64,000 nucleotides of DNA from Amborella trichopoda (GCF_000471905.2 NW_006498220.1:1569690-1633689); one strand, 5' to 3'. Counted from the first letter of the stretch, positions 34,502 through 47,589 are shown. Translations and numbers: made by a program. The notes: generated from the sequence alone by a model not told the origin.

Positions 34502-36082
34502 TCATGGCTTAAGAGAGAGAGGAAGGAGAGAGAAAATTTTGGGATGGTACCCCTCAGCTTAAGGTAATTCTCTTTCTCTCTCTTCTCTTCCTTCTTCTCT
34601 TCTTCTCTTTCTTCCTCTCTTTCTTCTTCTTCGTATAGCTTTTCTCAGAGGTTATGCGCGGTAGTGGCAGTGCCACACATGCCTCTTTCTTTCTTTCTCC
34701 CTCCTTGTGGTTTTACAGGTCGTGCATTGCGATGGCAGCGCCATGCCTAGCTTCCTTCTCCCTCTTCGTTCGTCTCTGTCTCTCAACGAGGAGTGCCGAC
34801 GGCGGTGCTTATTGGTCTCACTTTGTTGCGCGCCTATAGCAGATGGCGATGCCTATCATTGCTCTCGAAGGGTCGTAGCAATATCTATCGCCACCCACAG
34901 GGGTCTCACCCTATTGCGTGCATATTATCGTGCGTAGGCTTCTTTCGTGCGCACGGTGCCTATCGTCGTGTGCTAGCTTCGTTCATGTGCTCGGTGCTTA
35001 TCACCGTCTGCGAGCTTCCTTCATGCGCTTGGTGCCTATCGCCATCCATGAGTTTCTTTCATGCGCCCAGTGCCTACCGCTGTCTGCAGGCTTCTTTTGC
35101 GTCCCACGCCTAACGCTGTGTGCTTCGTCAAGGAACTATGACTGCATACTTTACAAAAGGCTATTGTCGCGCACTTCACAAGGAGCCATTACCGCCCACG
35201 AAGGGGTGTGCTGCCTTCTTGTTTTTCCAACGTCGATGCCTAGTGTCGTATGTAGTTCACAACTCACCCTCTGAACGTGACCAACTTTGTCCAGTGACAT
35301 CCAAGGGTCGCGACACTGTTACTCCACGACTGCGGCTGGAGATGTCTAATGCCGTCGGGTCCCCATCTCTTCATCATCTCGCACCTTCTTTTTATTCTCT
35401 TCTCTTGTCACTTGATTAAGGGAAGACTCAGTCTACCACTACCAAAGCAGTCTGGATGTTAAGAAGTCTTGCCATCGTGCTGGTCTTGAGTACCATGCCC
35501 GTCTTGCTGCCACACCAGATTAGGACAGTCATATCGACATTGGTTTCTAGTAGTATTGTCGTCGTGCTGGTCCTGAGTACTACGCCAGTCTTGCTACCAT
35601 TCCGAGCCGGTCACTGGTCCAGTTATCATGCTAGTCTTGTCCCTTCGTCAAGTCCTCTTCCCTTTTCTCTCTTTATTCAAACTCTCTTCTTCATCACCCT
35701 AACTTCTCATGAATGTGCATTTCCCTATGACAAGCGTGGTTCGTTCGGCCCACTTGTCTTACAAGTTAACCATGATAGTGTTATGCAAAAAACAAGGAGA
35801 TTACAGGTCAAGGGAGGCGATTTCAAACCAGTTGAAGCAACTGGGCGGCTTTCTTTCATGATCTAAGAGGGCGCCTACGTGAGTCAGACCGAGTAAGTCA
35901 CGGACCCAAGTGAGGTTAGTCCCCACCTCACATTCAATTCCTCTCTCAACAGTTGGATACCTGCCCTTGTTCTGTGAACGAGGTTCTCAAGAGAGCAGTC
36001 TCAAGTCCCAAGTCCTCCAAACCCGAGACATATGTCATCCGATCACCTAGATCCATGGACACGAGATCGTGGCACTTAATCA
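34502..36082 (+). mobile_element. Solo LTR L2, right part
   Basis: Continuation of L2 after E: a CT-rich tract (34560-34640), tandem units of about 48 bases (34780-35290) homologous in reverse to 32380-32720, and an end block (35720-36082) matching L4 55920-56249. It ends TTAATCA, where L4 ends CTATCCA. Gag of X resumes at once. Confidence 0.85.
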
Positions 36083-36930
36083 CTACTGCTACTGTCACAG
36101 ACCCCAAGAAGGCGTCACCTCAAGCCCTGGATTTCTCCAAGGGAGTGAATCCTCCAAATGCTCAGGGGACACCTCAGGCAGAACAAAAGCCCCAGTCTTA
36201 TAATAAGGTTCCTCCACCACATAACCTCTACAGGAAAGACTACTGGGAGGAGAAGAGAAAGAAGGTCTATAGCTTCGATAGGGAGTGGGTCCCAACTTTA
36301 CTACGGATGTTGATTGAGCAATAGATGCTCACCTTGCCTGATAAGAAACGACCAGATGATGCTGACTTTGCCGCCCACAAGAGGTACTATGCATATAATA
36401 GAATGTTGAGACATCCTGTTCAGGACTGTGTCACCCTCAAAGATCACATCGAAGCTTTAATCCAAAAGGGAAAGATACAACTCAATAGGCTCAAAATGTC
36501 ATTCGAGGCAATTAAGGCATCTCACATGGTGATAGTTCAAGAAGAAGTTGAGCAAGCATATAGGCTCGATGAACTGCCACCAGACCCCCTTCAAGCACTA
36601 TTTTGCATGATGCTCCAATTTGGGGTCATCAGACCAAAGCCATCAAGACAGCCTCGGCACCTTGCTTGAGGGATTGAGAGCCTCTGGTGCATGTATCACC
36701 AGATCCGAGGTCATGACTTAGGAGGATGCTTTGGCTTTTAGGCTATAATGTCAGAGAAAGTACAAGGAGGACGCTCCGTCCTCTCTATCTTAGAGGATCA
36801 TGCTCAACCAACTAAACTGTTAACACAGGAGGTCCCCCAAACACAGACCCCCTGTGATGAAATGTTGCCTAAGCCTTCTGACTCCGATGAGCCCTCGACC
36901 TCCCAACCATGGCAAGTCTATCGAGGATGA
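36083..36930 (+). pseudogene. gag: gag of element X, second part
   Basis: Resumes the gag frame after L2. Blocks in order: DPKKASPQALDFSKG (36100), NLYRKDYWEEKRKKVYSF (36225), a knuckle-like YAYNRMLRHPVQDCVTLKDHIEALI (36388-36465; its first Cys and His positions are Tyr and Asn), and a second CMYHQIRGHDLGGC (36691). It ends in an acidic Pro/Ser stretch, DSDEPSTSQP (36880). The first five bases, CTACT, are the right duplication of L2. Stops at 36322, 36667 and 36740. Confidence 0.85.
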
Positions 36931-38190
36931 AGCAGGACGAAATCCATAAAGAGGGAGGCTGTTTGTCAAGCAAGACCGGCCCCTAAGCCACGTGAACCTA
37001 TCCAGCCTGTGCCGCTTTCAAAAATGGTAAAAGGAGATGAGCACCAAGGGCTACTTACCGAAAGAGGAAACTCCCTCAACCCCAGACAGAGGTCGAGTTC
37101 CTCAAACCCCTTCCTCCATTGCCAACCGTACTGGACGTCTTCCTTGAGCCGATCCCTTGTGCTAATCTAAACCCTCAATCCAGTCAAGAAGACATTCTTG
37201 TGTCTTCTTCCTCTTGGGTTCCCAATACGTCCAATAAGGGTGACGACATCAAATGCACCCCCCCAATGGTCAAAGCTGAGGGAAGACCTAAAAGATTCCT
37301 TGCACACGTCCAATTTTGGTGATGACGTTAAAAGCTACCCAGATCGGTCCAATCTGAGTGATGACCTTAAAAGCTCTCCCCCTTCATCTATCCCCGACTC
37401 TTCTAGCCCTTCTTCTTCTATTAACATATCTTCTGCAGGTTCAGCACATGAATGCCCAGACTTTGAGGTTCTTGACAAAGAGCTGAAAAGTTGTAACATT
37501 AGAAGACGACATCGAAGGCAGCTGAAAAAGATGATGGCCCAAGCAACTGGCTTCCTATCAATCGCTGATTCCTTAGCATTTAAAGCCAATGCAAAACCTC
37601 CTCCCACTGTCGAAGAGCTTCTCAATCAACACAAGAATCGCAAGGCTAAGAAACCCCAATGGCCTCCTGAGCCCGACTTTGAGCAAAGGACGAAAGAATC
37701 AAAAGGGTAGAGCTTCTATTCTCAAGAAGTGTGCCACATGGTGCAAATCTCTGAAGTAGTGACCGACGCTGACCCGATCAGTCTCAAGTGTGGTAAGAAG
37801 TTACAACCACCTGCGCAGAAACCAAGGCTTTTGAAGTACCTTAGTCTGCCACTCATCCCTTACCATAACTCACCGACCAATCCACCACTCCTTAAATTCT
37901 CGGGAACACCATTGGTCCCATATACCCAATGATCTCTAAATCCTCATCCTCCATCAATCTCCATTTTACTAATACCTACCCCTATTACCCAATCCAAACA
38001 GACCACACCAGACTTTGCTAGACCTAACCAGTCGACACCAAGTCTGATGGCACAACTTTTACTTACTCAACCCTCGCAAAATCCCCAATCCACACTGTTA
38101 TATAGCAAAAACAGCCGGTACCCCAAGACCAACTTTCATCATCTAAATCTACCTTACAACCCTCTATACCACTCAAACCCGTGGCAGGCC
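36931..38190 (+). pseudogene. gag-protease linker of element X
   Basis: Long linker with one 170-codon open segment (37198-37710). It contains serine-rich SSIPDSSSPSSSINISS and a basic NIRRRHRRQLKKMMAQATG (near 37500). Paired phrases with GDD or SDD recur at 37240, 37318 and 37360. From 37840 to 38160 it is Pro/Ser/Thr-rich and degenerate. No known domain. E has the same linker on the minus strand. Confidence 0.55.
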
Positions 38191-38890
38191 TAGGATCCCA
38201 AAAGGTTGTTGATGATGAGGTCAAGTATGATGTGGTTGGGAACTTGAGGAAACTACCACCCCTTGTTAGCATCTATGATGCCCTCATGCTTTCAAGAGGT
38301 TATCGTATGGCCCTTGTTCAAGTTCTATCCTGTCCTGAGGTGTATTAGACCAAAGTAGAGCCCATCAAAGTGGACCATACAATTCTAAGCAATTTGATGG
38401 CCGTCACTTTCTCTGATGATGACTTGCAATTGGGAGGAAAGTTTCACAACCAGTCTCTCTTCATAACTGGTGAGTTACACTTGGGTCCCATCAATCGAAT
38501 TATGACAGAAGGGGGATGAGTAGTATTTCTCATCCAAAAAAGATTCTTACTCATCTAGGGTTCGGATCTGATAACCTCACACCCACAAACACTACAGTTC
38601 AAGGGTTCAATCAGTCAGGAGAAAAACCATCCGGCACTATTCACCTTCGGCTCAAGATCAGTGAATTAATTGATTACGCCAAGTTCCATGTAATCGACAT
38701 CGATACCTCGGACAACATCCTCCTTTGACACCCTTGGATGCATGATCAGGGAGTGGTTCTTTCCACCCTTCATCAATGCTTTAAATACAGTCGGGATGGG
38801 AGACAATACACTGTTTATGTTGACAAAAGGCCATTCCCCCTCGCCAAGACACATTATGCAAATGAAAAGTCTACTTTGTAGACCCGTTAC
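38191..38890 (+). pseudogene. Aspartic protease of element X
   Basis: Readable in order: DDDLQLGGKFHNQSLFITGEL (38419; across two frames), INRIMTEGG at the active-site position (38489), ILTHLGFG (38543), TTVQGFNQSGEKPSGTIHL (38598), FHVIDIDTSDNILL (38684), and LHQCFKYSRDGRQYTVYVDKRPF (38774). The active-site aspartate position reads Glu in TEGG, followed by a stop. It is more complete than E's copy, which lost the middle. Confidence 0.8.
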
Positions 38891-39185
38891 CATCTTAAGA
38901 ACCTAAGGATGATGAGCACAGATCTGTGATAGGAGTAGGACCATCCTCACATGAGGATGCTGAGGATGCAGGACAAGTCCTTCTAGACATGTTCAAAGAA
39001 GATGAGAGAAATGGAAAAATCCTACCTCTGACCTCTATCAACACCAATGCCCCATATCATCTTCCTGAAGCATTACTTGTTTCCCCTGAAGATTACTCTT
39101 CTTCCTCCTCTTCCAGTTCAGATCTACCCCCGCTGACTACCAAATCAGTGACTACTAACGAGCTCAAAGAAGAAATGGGAGTAGA
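38891..39185 (+). pseudogene. Post-protease linker of element X, left of LTR F2
   Basis: Open from 38926 with an acidic start (EDAEDAGQVLLDMFKEDE) and a run of nine serines near 39098. It ends at GVDA against the F2 LTR. If F2 and one copy of the duplication are ignored, the frame continues at 42914 in phase with a block that aligns to E at about 17727. Confidence 0.7.
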
Positions 39186-39190
39186 TGCTT
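39186..39190 (+). repeat. Left target-site duplication of LTR F2
   Basis: TGCTT; the partner AGCTT at 42909-42913 differs at the first base. Confidence 0.7.
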
Positions 39191-42100
39191 TGTAACGACC
39201 CAAATTTCTTGAGCATGGTGAGCACGTATGACAATGAGAAGAAGAGAAAAATGTCTTGCAAAGAAGAAATTGCTGCCGCGCGTGGAGCGAGAGGAGCGCC
39301 ACGCGTGAATTGGGCTATCGTCGCCTGAGAAGTGAGCTATCGCTGACTAAGAAATGGACTATTTCCGACTGTGTTGTGTGTAGCGCCGGCTCTGTTGTGT
39401 GTAGCACCGGTTGTGTTGTGTGCATGTAGTGCCGGCTGTGTTGTGTGTTGCGCCGGCTGTGTTGTGTGTTTAGCATCGGCTGTGTTGATTGATGAGCACG
39501 TGGCAGCACGTGGGTGGTGTATAGTAGTCTAGGTAGTTTCTTCTGCTCATGTGTGCCATGTGGTAAAGGATGTTGTACCCACAATGATTCTTGTCTCCCA
39601 TGCTTGCTGAGCCCATAATAATGATTCCCCCGATACTTACCCTTCTTTCTCTCCTCTGACATACCACTTGTTATTTTTGTGATGCCACTTATCCATTACA
39701 TGTTGTCATCATATGTGACTATTTATACACCACACCACCCATGAAATGGGGTTTCTATCTCTCACACACGTTCACCTCTCCTCCCTTTGTCATTTGACCT
39801 TCCCAAGCCTTGTCCCTTAAGCTTGGACCTTAGCCATTGGAGCTGGGCAGTCAAGGTGAAGTTGGAGAAAGACGTTGGAGATTCATTTGTAATAGGAAAG
39901 TGGATCTAGCTTCCATGTTTTCCTAATTTTCTTTGATGCATGCTATTTAGCTTATCAAAGTGTAAAGTCCAAGCATGAATATGGATGTGATGGTAAATAT
40001 GTGCGAATGTATGACTTTGAGATCTGACTGGAATGTACCCTATATTTTCCAGAACTGTGACTCTTATTCGTGTGATAGGTAGAGTATTGAAAATATCTAT
40101 GATGGTTATGAAATTTGGTGGTAAAGAACCTCTTTGAATATATTTTAAGATGGAAAAGACCTTGTTTTAATATCTATTTTAGTTTGGATGTTATTCGTCA
40201 TTTTCTGAAGTATGCCAATTCCAGGGAATTTATATACTTTTATGATGAATGTTTAACTAAGAAAAACATATCCAATTGGCCTCAAATCACCACCTTTTGA
40301 AATTTCTATTAGTCTATTTTGCATTTGATGTCTATGACTAGCTGAAATTCTTGATAGTTTGGAAGATATGGCTCGTTCTATGCATGTATATCACTGTTAG
40401 AAGACTGTGATAATTTCTAGGCATGTTTGTTCTGTTGTACTAGAGTTTAACTAATCAATTAAAACCCAAATGACAAAAAATCACTGCCATTGAAAATATT
40501 TATGAGTCTATTTTAATTTTCATGTGCACGTCTTGCTCTGATTCTTTATTTATGTTAACTTATACTTCAAAACATGCCAAAAAATCACTTGGACAATTTT
40601 GGTGAAAACACAGAACTGATGTCTCTGATGTCAAGGGTTTTGACCAACCAAATGAGGCCCATTTTCTTCCAAACCACTGATGTTTGAAATATTTTTGAGT
40701 AAGCTTGAGATCACATGTTTAGCACTTTTCAAAATTCACCCTAATTTGAGATTTTTATGATCAATTATAACAATATGTCACTATGGAAAACTTTTATATA
40801 ACTTAGAATTTATGCCTCAATAGATTTTGAATGACCAAAAAGGGTCCATTTTCTTCCAAACCACTGCCTTTTTAACGGTTCATCAGTAAGCTTAAATTAA
40901 TATGTTGAGTACTTTTTGGAATTTCTTCTTGATTATAAGTTACAGAGTAAATTTTAAAGACATCTCACTGCCTTCACTGCACAGCAGATTTCATATGAAA
41001 TATCTCCATTCTTTTGAACTTTTGATGGGCCAAACAAGGTCCTATTGTTTTCAAGCCACCCAATTTGAAGGATCGGTGTGTTTAGTAAAAAAAAATGGTT
41101 TTGGAACCGTCTCCAAACTCAAAATCCCTCGAGGTTATGACCCTAATGGTAAGCACATGTTATTTCCCTTGATGGCAGGAACTGAGTGATAAGGCTGAAC
41201 TGAAATGATGTTAATGTTATTATGGTACTATCATTGTGATATTGTTACAATGTAATGTGCCACTACCAAAATGTGATATTGCTGCTATCATGATGAGATA
41301 TTGATATCATCCTAATGTGATACCATGCTGTTTATGTGTTATGTGGATGGGTACCTACTGTATGAATGATGGTACCGTGCAGCTTATCTGTTATATGAAT
41401 GGGAACCTACGGTGTGAATGATGGTACCGTGCTACTTATGTGTTATGTGAATAGGTACCTACTGTGTGAATGATGGTACCTTGTTGCTTATGTGTTTTGT
41501 GAATGGGTACCTTTTGTATGAATGATGGTACTGTGCTGCTTATGTGTTATGTGAACGAGTACCTACTTTGTGAGTGATAGTACTGTGCTGCTTATGTGTT
41601 ATGTGAATGGGTACCTACTGTGTGAATGATGGGACCATGCTGCTTATGTGTTATGTGAATGGGTGCCTACTGTGTGAATGATGGTACTGTGCTGCTTTTA
41701 TGTTATGTGAATGAGTACCTATTATGTAAATGATGGTACCGTGCTGCTTATGTGTTATGTGCATGGGAACCTACTGTGTGAATGATGATACCGTGCTGCT
41801 TATGTGATATGTGAATGGGCACCTACTGTGTGAATGATGTGCTGGCAACTAAGATCTTTCCCTAACTTCCCATGATAGGACGGGAGTTAGGATGTGTATG
41901 TGAATTTTGGGAGGGTCGCACCCCCAAATCTTTATGGGTACTATGCAATGGGTAACCCTTTGGTAGTTGGATATTGTGATACTGTGATTGTTATGTGATT
42001 ACTTAGCATGCTTTGAGTGTATCGCATGGTCATGACTGACACCAGTGAGGTGCGCAAGAGATGATATGTGATGTCTTAGCAATGCCTTGTGTAAATTGCA

Positions 42101-42908
42101 TCACCCAAGATGGGTAGTCACTTGAGTTATGTAATTGACTCCAGATGTGTGATTGACCTGAGTTATGAGATTGACCTGAGGCATATGATTTACCTGAGTT
42201 ACATGATCGATTTGCGAGATATGGGATTGGCCTGATTAATAGGGCTAGAGAGTGGGTTATGTCTGTTGATTTTGTTATGCTCTCTTGTTTGTGTAGTTCT
42301 GTTTAAATCTGATAGATTGATAGTGTATATGATAGCTGACATCTTATCTTGTGCCTACTCAACCATGAAAAGCATCATCCTATAATTGTCACATAATTGT
42401 CATGCATGACTCCTGTTCTTTGAGCATGGCTTAGAACCTTGATTTGTGTTGTGTGATAATATTCATCGGAAGGGGAAGCATGATATTGTGATCTACTTAC
42501 TGGGCCTTTTAGCTCATTCCTTTTCTTCCATTCTTGTAGTTTGTCTGTTGTAGGTCTAGGATGGTGGGAGGTGATTGTGTTTGGTGGACTGAAAGCCGAC
42601 GCTCGATGAGTAGATCTCTGTATTTTATGGTCATGCATGTAGTTCCTTATATGAATTGAAATATTTTGGATATTGCAGTTATGACTTTTGGAGAATGCAT
42701 ATGGATATGAATAGTTTTAATTTATCCAGCTTTTATTTTCGTTTCTTGTGGGAGTTTGTGCTTTTTCTCGTGGTTTGCTTTGATTCTGCATTTATAACAC
42801 GTGTTGATGTCACTCCCACCTAAGTGACGTATGTGACCTCCGATCGCGATGCCACACTCTATCGCCCTCCAGTTGGGATGGTAGGGATAAGGGGGCGGGG
42901 TCGTGACA
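39191..42908 (+). mobile_element. Solo LTR F2 in element X
   Basis: Starts TGTAACGACCC and ends GGGGTCGTGACA, the same termini as the LTRs of F, with which it shares the 3' kilobase. A TTTATACACC promoter candidate is at 39722. It contains a GCCGGCTGTGTTGTGTG repeat at 39375-39490 and a minisatellite at 41320-41850. It is flanked by X coding sequence on both sides, so it is solo. Confidence 0.85.
41320..41850 (+). repeat. Minisatellite with GGTACC in LTR F2
   Basis: About 9-10 units of about 53-62 bases containing TTATGTGTTATGTGAATGG, GTACC, TACTGTGTGAATGATGGTACC. GGTACC is self-complementary and recurs twice per unit. Confidence 0.9.
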
Positions 42909-43480
42909 AGCTTTTGCCCAAAGGGTTACCTATATGTCAGATCGGAAAAATGTCCTGCACATCCCTAATGCATTCCTTGAAGCAGAATCCTCACAACAGC
43001 CAGACCGCAAGATCCTTAGCATTCTGGCCTCCCTAAAAGAAGAAGGTGTCCCTCACCAGCCCAAGGGTAAGCCTAGGCGTGCAATCCTCTAAGAGTCATG
43101 TGCATCCCTGAGTCCTTGTTGCAAGAGGAGCCATATGAAAACTACCCGGCTCACCATCAAAGTCTAGATGCTCTTGCCGAGCAAAGGAAAGAGATGCAAG
43201 ACCTTCAAAACCAATATGCAAGACCTTCAAAACCAATTAGAAGCCTTGAGCAAAGGGAAGGCCAAAGTAGAAGAAGCCCCTCCAGTACAAATCATTTCAA
43301 AGCCCCTGAAGTGATTCATGCCAGAATCGAAAAGCTATGATGCACAAGAGACCTCAAAGAACCCATCCTATCCAGAGGCCACGACCTCCCCTAAATGGAG
43401 TCGCTACAATCAGTAGGCTCATCACATAATGAGGACAACGAACTATGAGCCCCTGACTAATCAAGGCCTAAGAGGGGAAA
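42909..43480 (+). pseudogene. Post-protease linker of element X, right of LTR F2
   Basis: Aligns with E's minus-strand 17727-17350: a block with HIPNAFLEAE near 42958 and a charged heptad-like segment LAEQRKEMQDLQNQ near 43175. Its DNA is repeated locally: GCAAGACCTTCAAAACCAA occurs at 43195 and 43216. No polymerase motifs follow. From about 43480 the region is non-coding on the plus strand. Confidence 0.65.
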
Positions 43481-43559
43481 AGGGAACCGCTGCTCTGTTC
43501 GAGGTCATGGGGGCTGCAGCATCCTACCACACCACAAGACAAGGGCTCAGGAACTCTAC

Positions 43560-43830
43560 CTCTTCTCATCTCTCTCTCTGAAAAGACGGACACAACGAAA
43601 ACCCTGAAGGGCATTGTGGGCAAAAATGCTAAAAGATGGACATGGTGAAAATCCAAAAGGGCACCATGGGCAAAAGCGTCAAAAGAAAAGACAAGAAACA
43701 AAAATGACGGGGCATGATAGCACCACCAGCTATCATGGGCAAAAGTCATCAAATAAAAAGAAAAACATGGGGTGCGAGGAAAACCCAAAAGGGCTTCGCG
43801 AGAAAATCAGGGGAAGGGCTCCTTACTGTC
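43560..43830 (+). repeat. Stem-loop module at the 5' side of the X cassette
   Basis: Four units of about 45-65 bases. Stems: CATGGTG (43641-43647) with CACCATG (43662-43668), loop AAAATCCAAAAGGG; and CATGATAGC (43713-43721) with GCTATCATG (43729-43737), a perfect 9-bp stem. Others are CACAACG/CATTGTG near 43590 and GCGAGG/CTTCGC near 43775. A GGGCAAAA-like linker follows each. It lies between X's linker and the PMD gene's 3' end. Confidence 0.75.
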
Positions 43831-43976
43831 ATACAGTTTCTTGAAAGATAGTAATAAGGTATGAAGAAATGTAGGGCATAAAGATGCAAAGAGCAAAAGA
43901 AGAACTTAATTCATATTAAGCAAAATTTGTGTACAAATTGTCTGTATACAATAAAAAACAACACGTGAAGTCGTCC

Positions 43977-46900
43977 TCAAAATCGATCAAGGATTTCATT
44001 GATCTTCACCCTAGACTCTTCAAAAGAAGCTTCAGCACTCTGAGCGCGCTCCCTCAGTTCAGCCACCATTCGAGCCTCTTATTCCTTGGAGGCGGTCTCT
44101 GACTCAATGGTGCGTATGAGCTATGATAGTCCTCAGCCAAAGATGTGTCTAGGGCCCTTCTCTAACTCATTTCCTGCTCAAGATCATCGAATTCTCCCCT
44201 CAGTCTCTTCATCTCCATCCTTATGGCTATCATCTTATTAAAACAAGCCCTTCCCTCTGTCTTGGGATCAAGTTGATGAGCAGTCATGACATTCTTCTTC
44301 TATGTGCAGGAATCCACTTCCTCACAATGACGCATGATTGACGCTTCTAAGGAAGCCAGCTTGCTGGTTTCTGCCTCATGCCTCAACCTCTCCAATCTCC
44401 AGCTCTCTAACTCGTTTAAAGCAGCATTAAAACGCGAAAAGACTTCTTGCGTGTTCCCCAGGACAATGGTTGCAAGGGAAAATTCCTTGAGTTTGGTCAA
44501 ATCCTCGCCCAGCTCAGTGAAAGGCTTCTACTTTAATCGTTGAAGACCTGCACGGAGCATCTCCTTGATCATGCCAGATGCCCCGCAGAAAGTAGGCTTG
44601 GACAAGCTCAATCCAGAAGATCACCATGACTGAGGTGGCCTCGGTTGCAGAAACTGAAGACGAGGCATTAGCTATGGTCGCCTCTAGGGGAGCAACTTCG
44701 AAACCCAGGTGCTCAAGTTCTGACAACACAAGAATCGGGGCCACTATCACCTCACAAGGAGCACCTACCTCAAGTTTCTCAAGTCTCCCAACAATACCGG
44801 TCTCCTCTCCCTGAGCAATGTTGAGGCCTTCATCTATCACTCCCCCATCCAGATCATTAGGAGCAACTTCCATTGGTTGTTCCGACCTCTCATCAGGTCC
44901 CTCTTCTTGAGAAGCATTGAGGCGTTCATTGTCCATATCCTCGTCCCTGTTGTTAGGAACGATCACTTCAGGATGCTCAATGAGGACAGGCTCCTCTCCT
45001 CCAATTGGGCTCAAGCCCTCATCATCAACAGTTTCCTCATGTTGCTCGGATGCCCCCTCCACCCTAAGTTCCTCTCCCTGAACAGCAGTAGGGCCTTCAT
45101 CAGCAGCCTCACTAACAACCAAGTTCACCTTAGCCATTGGTAAAGGAATGCATACGCTCCTTGATGAGACATATGGAGTTGAAGCTGGCTCTCCCACCAA
45201 CCTCAAGGGCGAAGCATCAGCCATTTGAGATGGAGATACAACAACAATCTCCTCTCTGGAAGAGCTTATCTCCTGGACCAGAGGTGTACTAGTAGACGCT
45301 AAAGCACCTGTAGGACCAACAGGCGTATCACCGGCTTCAGATCAAGCTGGAACTTCTAACTGAGGCCTTGGAGGTGATTGTGTCGGCCTAGCGCTCTTTC
45401 TCCTTAAAGGAGACTCAAAGTCAGACTCAGACTCTAAAGATACTGGACACGCAGGTCTCTTCCTTTTCTTCTTCCCTTCCCCGACCGGTGCAGGCTCTCT
45501 GAAGGCTCACCAAGCTTAATCCCTAGAGCACTATGGGGACCACTCCCAATTACGCATTCATGCCTTGCACTGGTCACCCTTCCATTCCAAGAACCTTTCG
45601 AACCTTGCTCCACTCAAAGTAGAGAAGAGGTCATAAAACTTCCTGTCTTCTCCCTCAAGGCAAGAATTTGAGGACAGGCCTCATCTGCTGCTATCTCTAG
45701 GGGCACCTGAACCTGCTCCCAGTCCTTGGGGTAGTCTAGTTCAAACAGCTCCCTAAAAGCAGGTGGTTCAAAATTACTTCCTTGCTTGGTGTCTTAGCGC
45801 CTGCTACTGTTCACCTCCTTCCAAGTATGGTTGGCCTCCAAGTAACAACGATCGGTGGTCCTCCACCACCTCCAATATGCCTCGGTAGCATGACCCACTC
45901 TGCCAAAGTGGGGAACCATGAATTTGTTCACCTCAGCGAACTCCAAGCAAGTTGCCCAAGTAGTGAAATTATGGACAGGCTTCCATGACTCAAGAAGAGT
46001 CCCCCACACCTCCTTAGGCTTCTGAGCATTAACCCGCCCATGACGCTTCTCGAACAAAATTGAGAAGGGACACCTCTGATCCTATCCATGTTGTGGTGCA
46101 AAATGATGGGGGTAGTACCGTTCAAGCTTGGTACCATAAGCAGTTCTGTAAGGCAAGATACTGCCTCTCACGCTCAAAAGAAACCTGAGCTCAGGGACTC
46201 ATGTGGAGGAACCATCAAGTTTCTTGCCCAACTCATCATTGAAAGCACAATCCCTGTAACCCCTGAAGGTGAACGGGAGGTGGCGCATGAAGAAGGAGTC
46301 GTCGCCAAACAAACGACGTGCATGACCAAGGGTGGTGGGGAAGATGGCCTTCTGCCCTGCAATTTTCACCAGCTGGGGGCACATAGTCTTCTTCAAGATG
46401 GCATCCTTAGTATAAGTGCCTGGGAAATATTTTGCAAGCCATCCAAATACATAATGAGCCGGGAAGGGTGTCTTAAAATTCCCCGACAGAGTTTCACAGG
46501 ATCAGCCTGCGCACTTGAGAGGTTTCCCTCTAGATATCGCTCCCAACCCATGGTAAATACTGCATAAGAATGGCTGCACAAGAGCATATTGATGGCCACC
46601 AGCCATATGATGGGCCACAAAAAAGCAGCCAGGACAAATTATGTCTTGCCCACCTGGTAGGGCGAACTTGCAAAGGAACAAGACCAAATAGGCAGCCGAA
46701 TAAATGCAGTCATCGACTGACTTGTGCACATAGACAAGAGGAGAAGTTTTCAATATCTCCTTGCCCTTCCCGCCCATAACCAAGTAAACTGGCTCCACAG
46801 CATCAAGCAACTCCCCAAAGAAATATTTTATCCATTGGGCAAAAGATACAGGGCCGTCACTAGATTGTGAGTGATGAAACTGGTATGCTTCAAATATCTC

Positions 46901-47568
46901 CCTGAGACCAGAAGGAGGCGCTTCATGTCCCAAGGATGCTCCACCAAAAATGATTGAGTTCTTCGGGCCGAACTAGCCATACATGGCCCCCGTCAATGGC
47001 AGGCCACACACAAAGTGCAAGTCCAGCAAGGAAATCCCTGCTTCGCCATCACTGAAGAGCCACGTATTGTTGATGTGACTCCAGGTCTCAAATAGTGCCT
47101 TTATGGTGTCGGGACATCAATCAAAGTGCCATGCTGAGCATTGGACAGCCGCTACCAGGGGTGAGACTTTCAGAATCTTCGCGTACGATCGCAGCACCTC
47201 CAAGGTCCAAGGAGTGTATCCTGACAGAAATTGATGCTCCCCTTGCATCCGAAGCCTCACAGAAGGCCATACTAATCCCTGGTTGTTCAGCATTCTTTTC
47301 CCAAGGGTAGGAAAATTCTCACCCGAGGCTATGCCCTAATGCCAGAAATGGAATAAAGGGATCCCATCCTCTTTCGCACAAGGATTCCCATCAGCATCTT
47401 CGCGGACGTAGAAACGTGCAGACTCACTAGCATAAGAAATGCTAAGTGGCCACTGTGGCTCATACAAAGTCGGTACAAACTAGATTGGGTCTCCCTTGAC
47501 CAAACTGGCTCCTGTTAAAAGGCCAGTCTCGAGTTCTCCGGCCTTGGGAAAATTCTTCCCTAAAATCA
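43977..47568 (-). pseudogene. Antisense plant mobile domain (PMD) gene in element X
   Basis: Minus-strand coding region of about 1,200 codons with roughly a dozen stops or shifts, opposite to X's gag. PMD (aminotransferase-like) blocks in order: LSISYASESARFYVRED (near 47440), NTWLFSDGEAGISLLDLHF (near 47060), CGLPLTGAMYG (near 47000), VSFAQWIKYFFGE (near 46845), YLVLFLCKFALPGGQD (near 46690), HHMAGGHQYALVQPFL (near 46605), HYVFGWLAKYF (near 46460), and PQLVKIAGQKAIFP (near 46380). An acidic, low-complexity part (45224-44514) and a coiled-coil C-terminus ending VKINEILDRF (43980) follow. PMD proteins occur in plant genes and transposons. Function inside the element is unknown. Confidence 0.8.
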
Positions 47569-47589
47569 CTAACATTCTACAAAATCTTT

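Noticed and set aside
34793..35274. Overlapping Cys/Ser-rich ORFs
   Set aside because: Translations of the roughly 48-base tandem units of LTR L2; the same units appear reversed at 32380-32720 in E.
44877..45143. Plus-strand ORFs over the acidic region
   Set aside because: Shadow of the minus-strand acidic segment of the PMD protein (45224-44514).
46088..46567. 159-codon plus-strand ORF within the PMD region
   Set aside because: The minus strand there carries clear PMD blocks in order; the plus ORF is a shadow.
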